A stretch of 39,656 nucleotides of DNA, from contig CAZFFP010000030.1 of the NCBI GenBank assembly GCA_964518215.1, positions 1 through 39,656 of the forward strand. The letters are read 5' to 3'. This DNA is from CAYSGX01 sp964518215 (GTDB taxonomy: Bacteria > Bacteroidota > Bacteroidia > Chitinophagales > CAIOSU01). Below the pieces are notes generated by a model that ran no database searches, was not told where the DNA came from, and saw nothing but the letters and a program-made list of their open reading frames with translations. Position numbers and translations under genes: made by a program. Of this stretch, positions 1 to 7,843 are shown one piece after another. Each line of letters starts with the position of its first letter. Position 1 is the first letter of the stretch.

Positions 1-639
1 CGTCATGCCGAAAATGTGGCGGTGTGGGCAAGATTGAAAACAGGCATTTCATTTTTATGGGAAAACCCGCTCTTGTTTCTCTTCGGAACTTTAGGCGGTT
101 CCGTTTTCGTGGCTATTCTGGTTATAGGGTTTTATATCGGCCCTATTTATGTGGACAAGCACTTGCTTCAGAATGCCGATGTATATGCTTCGTATCAGTT
201 TTATTTTGCCTTAGGAAGTATCATTGCCGGGTTATTTATTCAACGGGTATTTTTGCGCCTGAATGAAGTGAGCGGAGTAATTGCGCTTTCGTTTGTAGCG
301 GCAAGCTGTTACCTCATTTGTATGTTGCCTATCACCGTTGGAGTTTTTTATGTGGTGGCGTTTATGGAAGGTTTGGCAAATGCCGGTTCAAGAGTATTGA
401 GGGTGGCATATCAGTTCAAGCGCATTCCCAATCAGGTAATAGGCAGAACCACGAGTGTGTTTGTGGCGGTGAATGTAATTTTCCGTTTGGGTTTTGTGAG
501 CTTGTTTTCAACGACATTTTTCACCGGCTCGGGAAATGTGATTTACGCCTATTTTATTTTAGCCGTGTTCATCATTTTATCTGCATTCGCACTCATGAAG
601 TACTATAAGCCATTGGTTGATTTGCCGGAGAAAAATTAA
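1..639 (+). CDS. MFS-type transporter, C-terminal part (5' end outside window)
   Basis: The reading frame is open from the first base of the window, so the start lies upstream and only about 212 C-terminal residues are seen. The protein has roughly five hydrophobic helices separated by short basic loops (for example VFLRLNE and AYQFKRIPN), as in the C-terminal half of a major facilitator superfamily transporter. It ends in a short charged tail, LPEKN. The substrate cannot be read from this half. Its stop codon overlaps the stop of the convergent Na/phosphate symporter by four bases, leaving no room for a separate terminator. A different 10-12 helix permease family remains possible. Confidence 0.6.
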   Translation, partial: RHAENVAVWARLKTGISFLWENPLLFLFGTLGGSVFVAILVIGFYIGPIYVDKHLLQNADVYASYQFYFALGSIIAGLFIQRVFLRLNEVSGVIALSFVAASCYLICMLPITVGVFYVVAFMEGLANAGSRVLRVAYQFKRIPNQVIGRTTSVFVAVNVIFRLGFVSLFSTTFFTGSGNVIYAYFILAVFIILSAFALMKYYKPLVDLPEKN

Positions 640-2345
640 ATTTTCTTCACAATAAAACCTTCGGTAGAAGCAAGCGCTTCGTTTACATTAAGAATATGGT
701 CGCCAATGCGCTCGGCACGGCTGAGCAAATCCATATAGATGGCTCCGGCACGCGGGTCGTAAATACCTTTTTCCAATTGCTCGAAATTGCTGTTCATTAA
801 TTCTTTTCTCTTAGTGTTTATTTTTTCTTCAATATCGTAAGCGGTTTCCAATTTCACATCATGCCCATCTCGTTCCAGATTATCTCGCATGTGTCTGATG
901 GCTGTCAGCAGTAAATTCAGCAAATCTCTCAAATCGTGTAGCGCAGCTTCGGGCAATCGAACACCCAGTTTATCTAACCGCTGAATGTTTTTGGTCATTT
1001 GAAAATAGATATCGGCAACACGCTCTAAATTATTCGCAATGCTCAACATATTGCGCACTTTCTGCGAGCCTTCACGGCTAAGTTCAGACTCAGAAAGTTT
1101 GGTAAGATAATGTGCTACTTCAAGTTCGAGATGGTCGGTTTGTTCTTCGCGTTTCATCAGTTTTTCTATGATGAGTTGTTTGTTTCCGTTTTTTTCAAAC
1201 AATAACATAGAGAACGCCTCACTCATTTGTTCGATAATTCGGGCGAAAGTTTTGAGTTCCTTTTTTGCTTCTATCAAAGCCAACTCGGGTGTGGCAAGCA
1301 GCGATGAATTGATATAACGCAAATGAAATTCTTCATCAGATTTTCCGGTAACCGGAAAGCGTTTCAACAGATATTGTTCTATTACCGGAATAAAACCCGC
1401 CAACAATAAAATATTTGAAACATTAAACAACAAATGAAAAAGCGGCAGATGAATCACCTTTGAAAATTTTGAAGAAAAATCAAGTATAGCCGTTATTTCT
1501 GCCGAAAAATAAACTATTGCCTGAATCAATAATGGCAGTAAAATAATACTCCAAAGAGTGGCAGCCGAACTGAAAACCAAATGAAATCCGGCAGCGCGTT
1601 TGGCATGTACATTTCCATTACTTGCCACTGAGCGGGTGCGCCAGGCACTGCCCAAATGTTCGCCAATGACTAAGGCGGCAGCAAGAGTCAAGCTTAACCA
1701 TCCCATGAGGTAAAGAATAAAAGTAATGGCGATTAGCGCGCTGGACGATTGCAATATGTAAGTCAGCAATATTCCTATAATAAGGAACATTAAAATTTCA
1801 GGATAGCCCGTTGAATTTAAAACCGGAAGCCGTTCAACAATATCGTATTCTGCATTGAAAATAATACTGACATCCATCAGAAATTGTGCGCCCAAAATAA
1901 AAATGCCCAGCCCCAATATAAACTCGGCTGTATTTCTCAGCACACTTGTTTTAATAAACAACAACGGAAAAAAACAACCAATGAGCACAATAGCAAACAT
2001 TGTAAGGCTGAAGGTATGAGCTACAAGCGCAATTATCCAAGCAGTAACCGAAGAACTAATGAAGATGCCCATCAATACTCCCGTTGCCTGCTGCAAACTC
2101 AGCAAACCCGAATTGCTGAAACTGATAGTCATGACTGATGCTGTGGTAGATGACTGCAAAAACCCGTTGATGAATGCGCCTTTGAGAATACTGAAAAGCC
2201 GCGAATTATAGCGATGGCTCTGTAAAACTTTGCCGAGTCGGTTTCCCATAATTCGTTGCAAAGCTTCGCTGGCAGTTTTCATTCCGAAAACAAACAGCCC
2301 CAACGCACCTAATATCTGCAATATGTAAATCAGCCCTACGCTCAT
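636..2345 (-). CDS. Na/Pi cotransporter family protein with C-terminal PhoU-like domain
   Basis: Sodium-dependent phosphate symporter of the NptA/PNaS family in the inner membrane. The N-terminal ~320 residues are membrane helices holding the two inverted QSS repeats of the family: QSSTTA at residues 64-69 and a second LQSSSALIAI near residue 195. Residues ~350-560 are soluble, helical and charged (EKLMKREEQTDHLELEV, LLSRAERIGDHILNV), matching the PhoU-like domain fused to many bacterial members. The length of 569 aa is normal for this fused form. It is convergent with the upstream transporter gene and divergent from arsR, with a 153-bp gap. The fold assignment is firm; the direction and exact ion are inferred from the family. 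Confidence 0.9.
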   Translation of the reverse strand: MSVGLIYILQILGALGLFVFGMKTASEALQRIMGNRLGKVLQSHRYNSRLFSILKGAFINGFLQSSTTASVMTISFSNSGLLSLQQATGVLMGIFISSSVTAWIIALVAHTFSLTMFAIVLIGCFFPLLFIKTSVLRNTAEFILGLGIFILGAQFLMDVSIIFNAEYDIVERLPVLNSTGYPEILMFLIIGILLTYILQSSSALIAITFILYLMGWLSLTLAAALVIGEHLGSAWRTRSVASNGNVHAKRAAGFHLVFSSAATLWSIILLPLLIQAIVYFSAEITAILDFSSKFSKVIHLPLFHLLFNVSNILLLAGFIPVIEQYLLKRFPVTGKSDEEFHLRYINSSLLATPELALIEAKKELKTFARIIEQMSEAFSMLLFEKNGNKQLIIEKLMKREEQTDHLELEVAHYLTKLSESELSREGSQKVRNMLSIANNLERVADIYFQMTKNIQRLDKLGVRLPEAALHDLRDLLNLLLTAIRHMRDNLERDGHDVKLETAYDIEEKINTKRKELMNSNFEQLEKGIYDPRAGAIYMDLLSRAERIGDHILNVNEALASTEGFIVKKI

Positions 2346-2447
2346 GATGATTGTTATATAAAAGTAAAAGCAATTAAAGCCATGTTAAGGTCTTCATTTT
2401 GAACAAATTGTTAACAATCGGAAAAATTTAAGCAAATAATTTTTAAT

Positions 2448-2471
2448 TATTATCGTATATCTACGATAATA
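2448..2471. promoter_or_regulatory. Palindromic operator in front of arsR
   Basis: A perfect inverted repeat with 10-bp arms (TATTATCGTA / TACGATAATA) around a 4-bp centre, TATC. It lies 27 bp before the arsR start and just upstream of the -7 element, where a bound repressor would cover the -33 region. ArsR/SmtB repressors bind AT-rich palindromes of this kind, so autoregulation is inferred. Confidence 0.75.
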
Positions 2472-2474
2472 GAT

Positions 2475-2482
2475 TATATTTG
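2475..2482 (+). promoter_or_regulatory. Bacteroidota -7 promoter element for arsR
   Basis: TATATTTG matches the Bacteroidota sigma-ABfr -7 consensus TAnnTTTG exactly and lies 16 bp before the arsR ATG. No clear -33 TTTG is present; that position falls in the palindrome. Confidence 0.6.
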
Positions 2483-2498
2483 CATTCAAATCAGAATT

Positions 2499-2828
2499 AT
2501 GGCTATCAACAAGAAACATGAATTTTCTAAAAAAGAAATACAGATATCCGACTGGGCAAAGGCTTTGTCGCATCCGGCAAGGGTGGCGATTATGAAAGAA
2601 CTCTCCAAACACAACAGTTGCGTGTGTGGCTCCATAGTAGATGTATTGCCTTTGGCACAATCTACCGTGTCGCAGCATTTGAAAGAACTGAAAGAGGCGG
2701 GGCTGATAACCGGCACTATTGATGGCGCTAAATCGTGCTATTGCATTGATTACAAAACTTTAAAAAACGTAAAGGAAACCTTCGACAAATTATTTGAGCA
2801 ATTGAGTAAAAATCTAAATTGCTGCTGA
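2499..2828 (+). CDS. arsR: ArsR/SmtB-family metalloregulatory repressor
   Basis: A 109-residue winged-helix repressor. The DNA-recognition helix is visible as LAQSTVSQHLKELKEAGLI (residues 52-70). The preceding segment NSCVCGSIVD carries Cys41 and Cys43 at the place of the CVC metalloid-binding pair of classical ArsR proteins. Further cysteines are at 80, 82 and a terminal Cys108-Cys109. It is followed after 36 bp by the ArsI/CadI dioxygenase gene in the same direction, and it has a perfect palindrome over its promoter, so it probably represses this two-gene unit until As(III) or an organoarsenical binds. CadC-like sensing of another soft metal cannot be excluded. Confidence 0.9.
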   Translation: MAINKKHEFSKKEIQISDWAKALSHPARVAIMKELSKHNSCVCGSIVDVLPLAQSTVSQHLKELKEAGLITGTIDGAKSCYCIDYKTLKNVKETFDKLFEQLSKNLNCC

Positions 2829-2864
2829 CATGAATTTATTATTTCACTCCATAAATAGAATGTT

Positions 2865-3389
2865 ATGAATACCAACAATTTTCCAAGAATGCACGTGAGT
2901 TACTACGTGAACAATATTCAAAACACGGTGAACTTTTATAACCGCTTTTTCGGCAAAGAAGCAAATAAAGTAAAACCCGGATATGCCAATTATATTTTGG
3001 ATAAACCCTCGCTGATTATTTCTTTCATCGAAAATCCCGAGAAAGTGCAAAGTCGTTTTGGGCATTTAGGATTTCAGGTAGCCACGCTCGAAGAAATGAA
3101 TGAAAGGCTTGCGGTTGCAGAGCAACAAAATATTGTTTCAAATGTAGAAACAGGAACCAATTGCTGCTATGCGCTTCAGGATAAATTTTGGGTAACCGAC
3201 CCCGATGGCTATCAGTGGGAAGTGTATTATTTTCATGAAGATACCGAATTCAACGACCCGCATTATTCACTCGAAACCCAAACAGAACAAGCCTGTTGCT
3301 CTCCGAAAATGGCAACTAAAACAAGCGTGGAGTTGAGCGATTTGACTGTGAAAAATGTTGCAGCAGGAAGAGAAAAAAGTTGTTGTTGA
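2865..3389 (+). CDS. arsI: ArsI/CadI family VOC metalloenzyme (C-As lyase-like)
   Basis: A 174-residue vicinal-oxygen-chelate dioxygenase. Family members of the ArsI type are Fe(II) enzymes that cleave the C-As bond of trivalent methyl- or aromatic arsenicals. The metal ligands fit: His10 (RMHVSYYV), His67 (FGHLGF) and Glu119 (YQWEVYY). The arsenic-binding vicinal pair is Cys100-Cys101 (NCCYAL), with the conserved DKFWVTDPDG next to it. Beyond the VOC fold there is a ~50-residue tail with two more vicinal pairs, Cys144-Cys145 and the terminal Cys173-Cys174. It is co-directional with arsR. No arsenite efflux pump, arsenate reductase or ArsM follows. The family is secure; activity on organoarsenicals rather than cadmium induction is inferred from the ligand set. 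Confidence 0.88.
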   Translation: MNTNNFPRMHVSYYVNNIQNTVNFYNRFFGKEANKVKPGYANYILDKPSLIISFIENPEKVQSRFGHLGFQVATLEEMNERLAVAEQQNIVSNVETGTNCCYALQDKFWVTDPDGYQWEVYYFHEDTEFNDPHYSLETQTEQACCSPKMATKTSVELSDLTVKNVAAGREKSCC

Positions 3390-3693
3390 AGGGATTCATC
3401 CCCCTGCCTTTATCCCTACTCTACGCAGTAGGGAACTTTGCTCTCGCACAAATCTGCGCGCAAGGAATACATTTAGCTTGCCCGAAAATTGAAGTTTAGT
3501 TTTTGATGGAATCAATGCTTGGAAGTCCCCCTTGCGTGAGGGCTTCGCAGCCGAGCGATAGGGGGTAGGGGGATGATAAGAAGTTTGAAAGTAGAAAACT
3601 AATTGCCGTCTGCTTTAGCTGACGGGCGAAAAAGGCTGATTTTATTAAAAAACAAAACCCGCAAGAGTTTTGGAATAAGGGAACAGCGAGTTA
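3390..3693. repeat. Repeat-filled gap downstream of arsI
   Basis: No gene is seen in this stretch. It holds a perfect 8-bp hairpin TCCCTACT/AGTAGGGA (3413-3434); a nested GC-rich palindrome with outer TCCCCCTT (3526-3533) and GGGGG (3561-3565) arms around GGCT-TCGC-AGCC (3541-3552); and one minus-strand copy of a ~48-bp dispersed unit (3579-3626). The first hairpin lacks a T-tract, so it is not a clear terminator. Confidence 0.7.
3579..3626 (-). repeat. Dispersed intergenic repeat unit, copy 1
   Basis: On the minus strand it reads CCGTCAGCTAAAGCAGACGG followed by CAA, a variable ~17 nt and CTTTCAAACTTCTTAT. The first 20 bases form an imperfect palindrome. Two further copies with the same order lie at 6783-6831 and 39355-39400. 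The similarity extends beyond the palindrome, so common descent is likely. Confidence 0.75.
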
Positions 3694-5505
3694 CTACTCA
3701 ATCAACCTCTTTTCAGAAATCTTGCGCTCGAGAAGTTCGGAGTCGGAACCTAATTCTTTGGCTTTTTGCCATTGTTCGAGGGCTTTTTCGGTTTCGTCCA
3801 ATTGATATAACACATCGCCATAGTGCTCGATAATTACAGCGCTGCCGGAGCCGCCTTTTTCAAGGGCTTTCTCAATATATTTTTTCGCGTCTTTATATTC
3901 GCCACGTTTGTATAATATCCATCCGTAGGTGTCGAGATAAGAATCGCTGTCGGGTTCTATTTCGAGCGATTTGGCAGACATGCGCTTGGCATCGTCTAAG
4001 CGGTCGTTTCTGAGCGAAAGAAAATAACTGTAATTGTTTAAAACATAAGCGCTGTTGGGGTCAATCGCGAGCGCTGCTTCATAGGCGCTGTCGGATTTTT
4101 CGTAGAGTTTCAGGTGGTTATACGCATCGCCCAACGAAGCGTAAAACTGCAATTTGAGCGGGTCGTTTTTTATCACTAATTCTTTACCCGCATCAAACAT
4201 TTCAACGGCAGCATGGTATCGCTTGGTCTGGCTATTGGCAAGTCCGTTGAAGAAGTATGAAAGCGGTTTGTTGGGAAACAATTCCATAGCTTCATTGGTG
4301 CTTTTGATTAAAGCATCATAGTCTTTCAAATCGCTTTGGATGAAAAAAATCTGTTGCCAGATTTCATACACGCTTTTATCTAATTCCAACGCTAAAAAAT
4401 ACTGCTCTAATGCTTCTTTGTTTTGCTGAGCCTGATACAGAAAATCGGCATACATGGCAAATGATTTTGCATCTTCAGGATGTGCCACAGGTAATAAGCC
4501 GCTCAACTCAATAGCCTCGGCTTTTTGTATGGAATCGTTTTTCTGAAAAGCATTCAGATACGGAAACAGAATTCTGATTTTGGCATCAATGCCTAATGAA
4601 GGATTTTTAAATGCTTCGCGCAGATAAAACATATACTTTTCGCGGTTGCCGTTATTGCGGTTGATTTCCGCCAGATTCAAAAGTGCATAAGGGCTTTGAG
4701 GGTCAATCGCTAACAGCTGCTCGTAAATTTCGTTGGCTTTGTCGGTCATTTTGTTTGCCTGATACATTTCGGCAAGAATGAGCAGGTAGCGTTGTTCTTT
4801 CGGGTCGCTTTGAATGAGTTTTTGAATTTCTGAAACCGCTTTATCGAACTTGTTGAGGTTGATGAATAATTTCTGTTTTTGCAAAATTAAATCTTCGTCA
4901 ATGCCGATGCGTTGTTCAAGCTTATCGTAAATATTGATGGCTTCCTGCAATTTGTTGGCGCGAATAAGCGAGAATGCCCAATTGTAATAAAAGTCGAATT
5001 CTTCGGGATAATTATTAATGAGTTGCTCATAAATTTTTCCGGCTTCGGCATATTGCTTCAGGTTGGTAAGAATTTCGGCATGAAGAATCAAATACCACTT
5101 GTTGTTGGAATTGAGTTTCACTGCCTGTGCACTGTATTGTTTGGCTACTTCATTTTGACCGGCTCCGTAAAACAGCACGGCAAGTTCGTAGTAGGCGGCA
5201 TGATTAGTCGGGTCGAGTTTCACCACCTTTTTAAACCCGCTGATGGCTTCGGGATAATCTTCTAACAACTTGGCTTTGGAAGCATTAATGTAAAGTTCGA
5301 GAATGGCAACTTTATCAATATCGCCTTTCAGATATTCAGATTTCTGCAAACCGGTTTCGGTGACGACAACTTCTTTACTTCCCTTGCAGGAAGGAAGTGT
5401 GGCGGAAAAAATTACAAGTGCAAGCATCACGAAAACATTCCTTCGGAAAATATTTCCGCAGAAAAGAATCTGTTGGTGGATGTTGAGGGTCAAAAGTTGT
5501 TTCAT
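3694..5505 (-). CDS. TPR-repeat lipoprotein
   Basis: A 603-residue protein. The N-terminus has a hydrophobic segment ending in a lipobox, LPSC, with Cys40 as the likely lipidated residue, so the protein is probably anchored in the periplasm or outer membrane. From about residue 65 to the end it is made of tandem 34-residue tetratricopeptide units (examples: AAYYELAVLFYGAGQNEVAK, LILAEMYQANKMTDKANEIY), a scaffold for protein-protein contacts. The start is fixed by a TAATG overlap with the stop of the upstream nucleotidyltransferase gene, which implies translational coupling. A later Met27 start would also keep the lipobox. The partner proteins are unknown. Confidence 0.88.
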   Translation of the reverse strand: MKQLLTLNIHQQILFCGNIFRRNVFVMLALVIFSATLPSCKGSKEVVVTETGLQKSEYLKGDIDKVAILELYINASKAKLLEDYPEAISGFKKVVKLDPTNHAAYYELAVLFYGAGQNEVAKQYSAQAVKLNSNNKWYLILHAEILTNLKQYAEAGKIYEQLINNYPEEFDFYYNWAFSLIRANKLQEAINIYDKLEQRIGIDEDLILQKQKLFINLNKFDKAVSEIQKLIQSDPKEQRYLLILAEMYQANKMTDKANEIYEQLLAIDPQSPYALLNLAEINRNNGNREKYMFYLREAFKNPSLGIDAKIRILFPYLNAFQKNDSIQKAEAIELSGLLPVAHPEDAKSFAMYADFLYQAQQNKEALEQYFLALELDKSVYEIWQQIFFIQSDLKDYDALIKSTNEAMELFPNKPLSYFFNGLANSQTKRYHAAVEMFDAGKELVIKNDPLKLQFYASLGDAYNHLKLYEKSDSAYEAALAIDPNSAYVLNNYSYFLSLRNDRLDDAKRMSAKSLEIEPDSDSYLDTYGWILYKRGEYKDAKKYIEKALEKGGSGSAVIIEHYGDVLYQLDETEKALEQWQKAKELGSDSELLERKISEKRLIE

Positions 5506-6512
5506 TATTTTTCTACAATATAATCACCAATGCTCAGGTCGTGAGCGCTACCGTTCAATGAAACGAAGTTACCAATCATTGAATTATGAATGACACGATT
5601 TGAAATATGAGTGTGTGTTTGAATAATAGAATTTGAAATCACAGAATTTCCGATTTTAGTATGGCTGCCAATAGAAACATGCGGACCTATCACAGAGTTT
5701 TCGACACTAACGTTTTCTCCGATGAAACAGGGCTGTATAATCACAGAATTAACAGCATTTAACGAAGCCGACATCAACTGCTCTTTTTCTTTTTTCAGTT
5801 CCAACACCCGCTGGTTGGTGTAAACTGTTGCGTCTTTATTGCCGCAATCGAGCCATTCGGTAACTGTGCCGGGCAACAATTTTTTGCCTTTGTTTTTCAT
5901 GTTTTCGAGTGCACTGGTCAATTGGTATTCGCCTTTGTCTTTAATGTTGTTGTCCAACAAATATTTGATTTCGGCTTTCAGATTGTCGCCATCTTTAAAA
6001 TAATAAATACCAATGATTGCCAAATCAGAAACAAAAGTGGCGGGCTTTTCTACGAAATCGGTAATATGCCCATCGCTATGCAACTGCACTACTCCAAAAG
6101 CCGAAGGGTCTGCCACTTTCTGAACAAAAATAACTCCATCGGCATCGGTATTGAGCGGCTCATTAGTTACAAACAATGTGTCGGCAAACGCCACTATGAC
6201 ATTGCCCGTGAGTGACGGCTCGGCACAGTAAATGGCATGAGCAGTTCCATGGGCTTCTTCCTGATAGTAGATGGTTCCTTTGGCTCCGGTTTTTTCGGCA
6301 ATGGCTATGAGGTTTTGCTCCACTTCTTTGCCGAATGAAGGCGCAATGATGAATGCAATTTCATCTACTGTATCTGTAACTGTTGCAGCAAGGTCTTCGA
6401 CTAAGCGCTGCACAATAGATTTTCCTCCAACAGGGATTAAAGGTTTGGGAACGGTGAGTGTGTGCGGGCGCATTCTTTTTCCCATTCCCGCCATTGGCAC
6501 TATGATTTTCAT
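5505..6512 (-). CDS. Sugar-1-phosphate nucleotidyltransferase with left-handed beta-helix tail
   Basis: A 335-residue enzyme of the RmlA/GlmU-like nucleotidylyltransferase family, which makes NDP-sugars from NTP and a sugar 1-phosphate for cell-surface polysaccharides. The start MKIIVPMAGMGKRMRP places the nucleotide-binding GxGxRMRP loop at residues 9-15, followed by PKPLIPVGGK (residues 23-32). Metal and substrate motifs VAFADTLF and DFVEKPATF follow. The C-terminal ~90 residues (NSVIIQP, NSVIGPHVSIG, NSVISNSII) are hexapeptide repeats of a left-handed beta helix, as in bifunctional or trimeric family members. In-frame codons upstream of Met21 of the longer frame run into repeat DNA and were left out. 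The sugar and nucleotide specificity cannot be told. Confidence 0.88.
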   Translation of the reverse strand: MKIIVPMAGMGKRMRPHTLTVPKPLIPVGGKSIVQRLVEDLAATVTDTVDEIAFIIAPSFGKEVEQNLIAIAEKTGAKGTIYYQEEAHGTAHAIYCAEPSLTGNVIVAFADTLFVTNEPLNTDADGVIFVQKVADPSAFGVVQLHSDGHITDFVEKPATFVSDLAIIGIYYFKDGDNLKAEIKYLLDNNIKDKGEYQLTSALENMKNKGKKLLPGTVTEWLDCGNKDATVYTNQRVLELKKEKEQLMSASLNAVNSVIIQPCFIGENVSVENSVIGPHVSIGSHTKIGNSVISNSIIQTHTHISNRVIHNSMIGNFVSLNGSAHDLSIGDYIVEK

Positions 6513-6905
6513 TTTTGTGGTTTTTTTGTGCGATTTGCGATGATTCGATATTCGACTGCTTTTAAGCCTCATCCCCCTCTCCCCCTTCTCCCAAGGAGAA
6601 GGGGAACTTACCCTTTACTTTGAAACTTTCATCTATTAATTTTTAATTCTCCGAATTTTCAAATTCACTAATTCGTATTACCTCTATTTTAATAATTCAG
6701 AATTCAGCCTTCAGCAATCAGCCTTCTCATTCAGCCTCAATTGTTTTTTCGAATATCGCATATCGAAATCCGTCCTCAATAACCGTCAGCTAAAGCAGAC
6801 GGCAAGATGTTTTTTCCTTTCTTCAAACTTCCAATCTCTAATTTCCAGCTTTCTACAATTTGTCGAATATCGCATATCGAACTATCGCATAGTCGAAATT
6901 CAAAA
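6513..6905. repeat. 393-bp gene-free stretch of composite repeats between dut and the nucleotidyltransferase gene
   Basis: In order it contains: a perfect 10-bp-stem palindrome CCCCTTCTCC/GGAGAAGGGG at 6582-6604; a near-palindromic TCGAATATCGCATATCGAA at 6749-6767; copy 2 of the dispersed unit at 6783-6831; and TCGAATATCGCATATCGAA again at 6863-6881, directly followed by CTATCGCATAGTCGAA. The same three kinds of module occur in front of mfd at the right end of the window. No open frame here looks coding. Confidence 0.75.
6783..6831 (+). repeat. Dispersed intergenic repeat unit, copy 2
   Basis: CCGTCAGCTAAAGCAGACGG followed by CAAG, a T-rich spacer and CTTTCTTCAAACTT. The 20-bp palindromic core is identical to the minus-strand reading of copy 1, and the CTTTCAAACTT segment lies at a similar distance. 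Confidence 0.75.
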
Positions 6906-7337
6906 TCAAACTCCCGTGTGCCCAAACCCTCCGGCTCCTCTTTCGCTGCTTTCTAAAAGTTCCACTTCTTCAAAGGTTACTTGTTCGTGGCGGGCAATCA
7001 CCATTTGTGCTATGCGGTCGCCCGGATTTATGGTGAACGGCTCACGCGAAAGATTTGCCAGAATCACTTTTATTTCGCCACGGTAATCAGAATCAATAGT
7101 GCCGGGAGTGTTCAAAACAGTGATGCCGTTTTTGGCTGCCAATCCGCTGCGCGGACGCACCTGCGCCTCAAACCCTTCGGGCAATTCCAAAAACAAACCA
7201 GTGCCTACGAGTTCGCGCTCTAACGGAAGAAGTGTTACGGATTCTGAAATGTGCGCACACAAATCCACTCCTGCAGAGCCTTTGGTTTTGTATTCGGGCA
7301 GCGGGTTATTCGATTGGTTAATGATTTTTACTTTCAT
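6906..7337 (-). CDS. dut: Deoxyuridine 5'-triphosphate nucleotidohydrolase (dUTPase)
   Basis: Hydrolyses dUTP to dUMP and pyrophosphate, keeping uracil out of DNA and feeding dTMP synthesis; cytosolic homotrimer. The 143 residues match the usual length and all five trimeric-dUTPase motifs are present in order: GSAGVDL, RPRSGLA, GTIDSDYRGEIKV (with the catalytic Asp), GDRIAQMV and the glycine-rich C-terminal arm RGAGGFGHTG. The start MKVKIINQS is chosen because it begins the first beta strand of the family; a frame 15 codons longer has no family match. The next gene on this strand, the nucleotidyltransferase, is separated by the repeat-filled gap, which may have split an older operon. Confidence 0.97.
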   Translation of the reverse strand: MKVKIINQSNNPLPEYKTKGSAGVDLCAHISESVTLLPLERELVGTGLFLELPEGFEAQVRPRSGLAAKNGITVLNTPGTIDSDYRGEIKVILANLSREPFTINPGDRIAQMVIARHEQVTFEEVELLESSERGAGGFGHTGV

Positions 7338-7470
7338 GGTGAGCAAAGATAAACGATATGTAAAGAATGTTGCGGGAAGCACTCAGATATACCATAACTG
7401 GCACTTCGAGTAATAACAATTTACCTAAAGCTGAATTTGTTCATTCTCTACTGCGTCTATTTTCTTGCAG

Positions 7471-7709
7471 CTATATTCGCTCACCTGCCCGATGTTGCAC
7501 GCTTTTCTTAAATTCTTGCTCGTTTCTCTTAATATCTATTTTTGCTAATTGCTTTATTTCAACCCATATAGCTACTTGCGTTTCTTTTTTTAAATTGAGC
7601 TTATCCCATAGCATAAAAGTCTTTCCTAAACTCCTTTCTGCTTCTTTTTTACTTAACCTTTTTTCTCAACAATTTCGTTGTATTTATTTTTCTTCAGTCT
7701 ATTCTTAAC
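7471..7709 (-). pseudogene. Decayed reading frame of unknown family
   Basis: Read on the minus strand, an open stretch gives RLSKKEAERSLGKTFMLWDK, then KKETQVAIWVEIKQLAKI and a hydrophilic tail to the stop at 7471. The ATG at 7614 would give only 47 residues. Immediately upstream, in another frame, lies NRLKKNKYNEIVEKK. The two join smoothly if one A is added to the A6 run near 7660-7665. The charged helical composition looks like protein rather than chance, but I do not recognise the family. A chance frame in AT-rich DNA remains possible. The rest of the 7338-7843 gap shows nothing clear. Confidence 0.35.
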
Positions 7710-7843
7710 GCAGGAACTTCTGATTTCAAAATTATCAAAATATTAATTCGGTCATTTTAATGTCATTAATATTTGTGTAGAAAATTTATGTTCCCGGCAC
7801 AGCGTTTTTTGGACATATTCTCTTCATCCAAAAAATCTTAGCC

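Noticed and set aside
3390..3640. CRISPR array in the repeat-rich gap
   Set aside because: The repeated elements are single palindromes without regular spacing or unique spacers, and no cas gene is present.
7367..7708. A 113-codon plus-strand frame (Cys/Ser/Phe-rich)
   Set aside because: It looks like the reverse complement of the lysine-rich minus-strand remnant; no start context and no domain.
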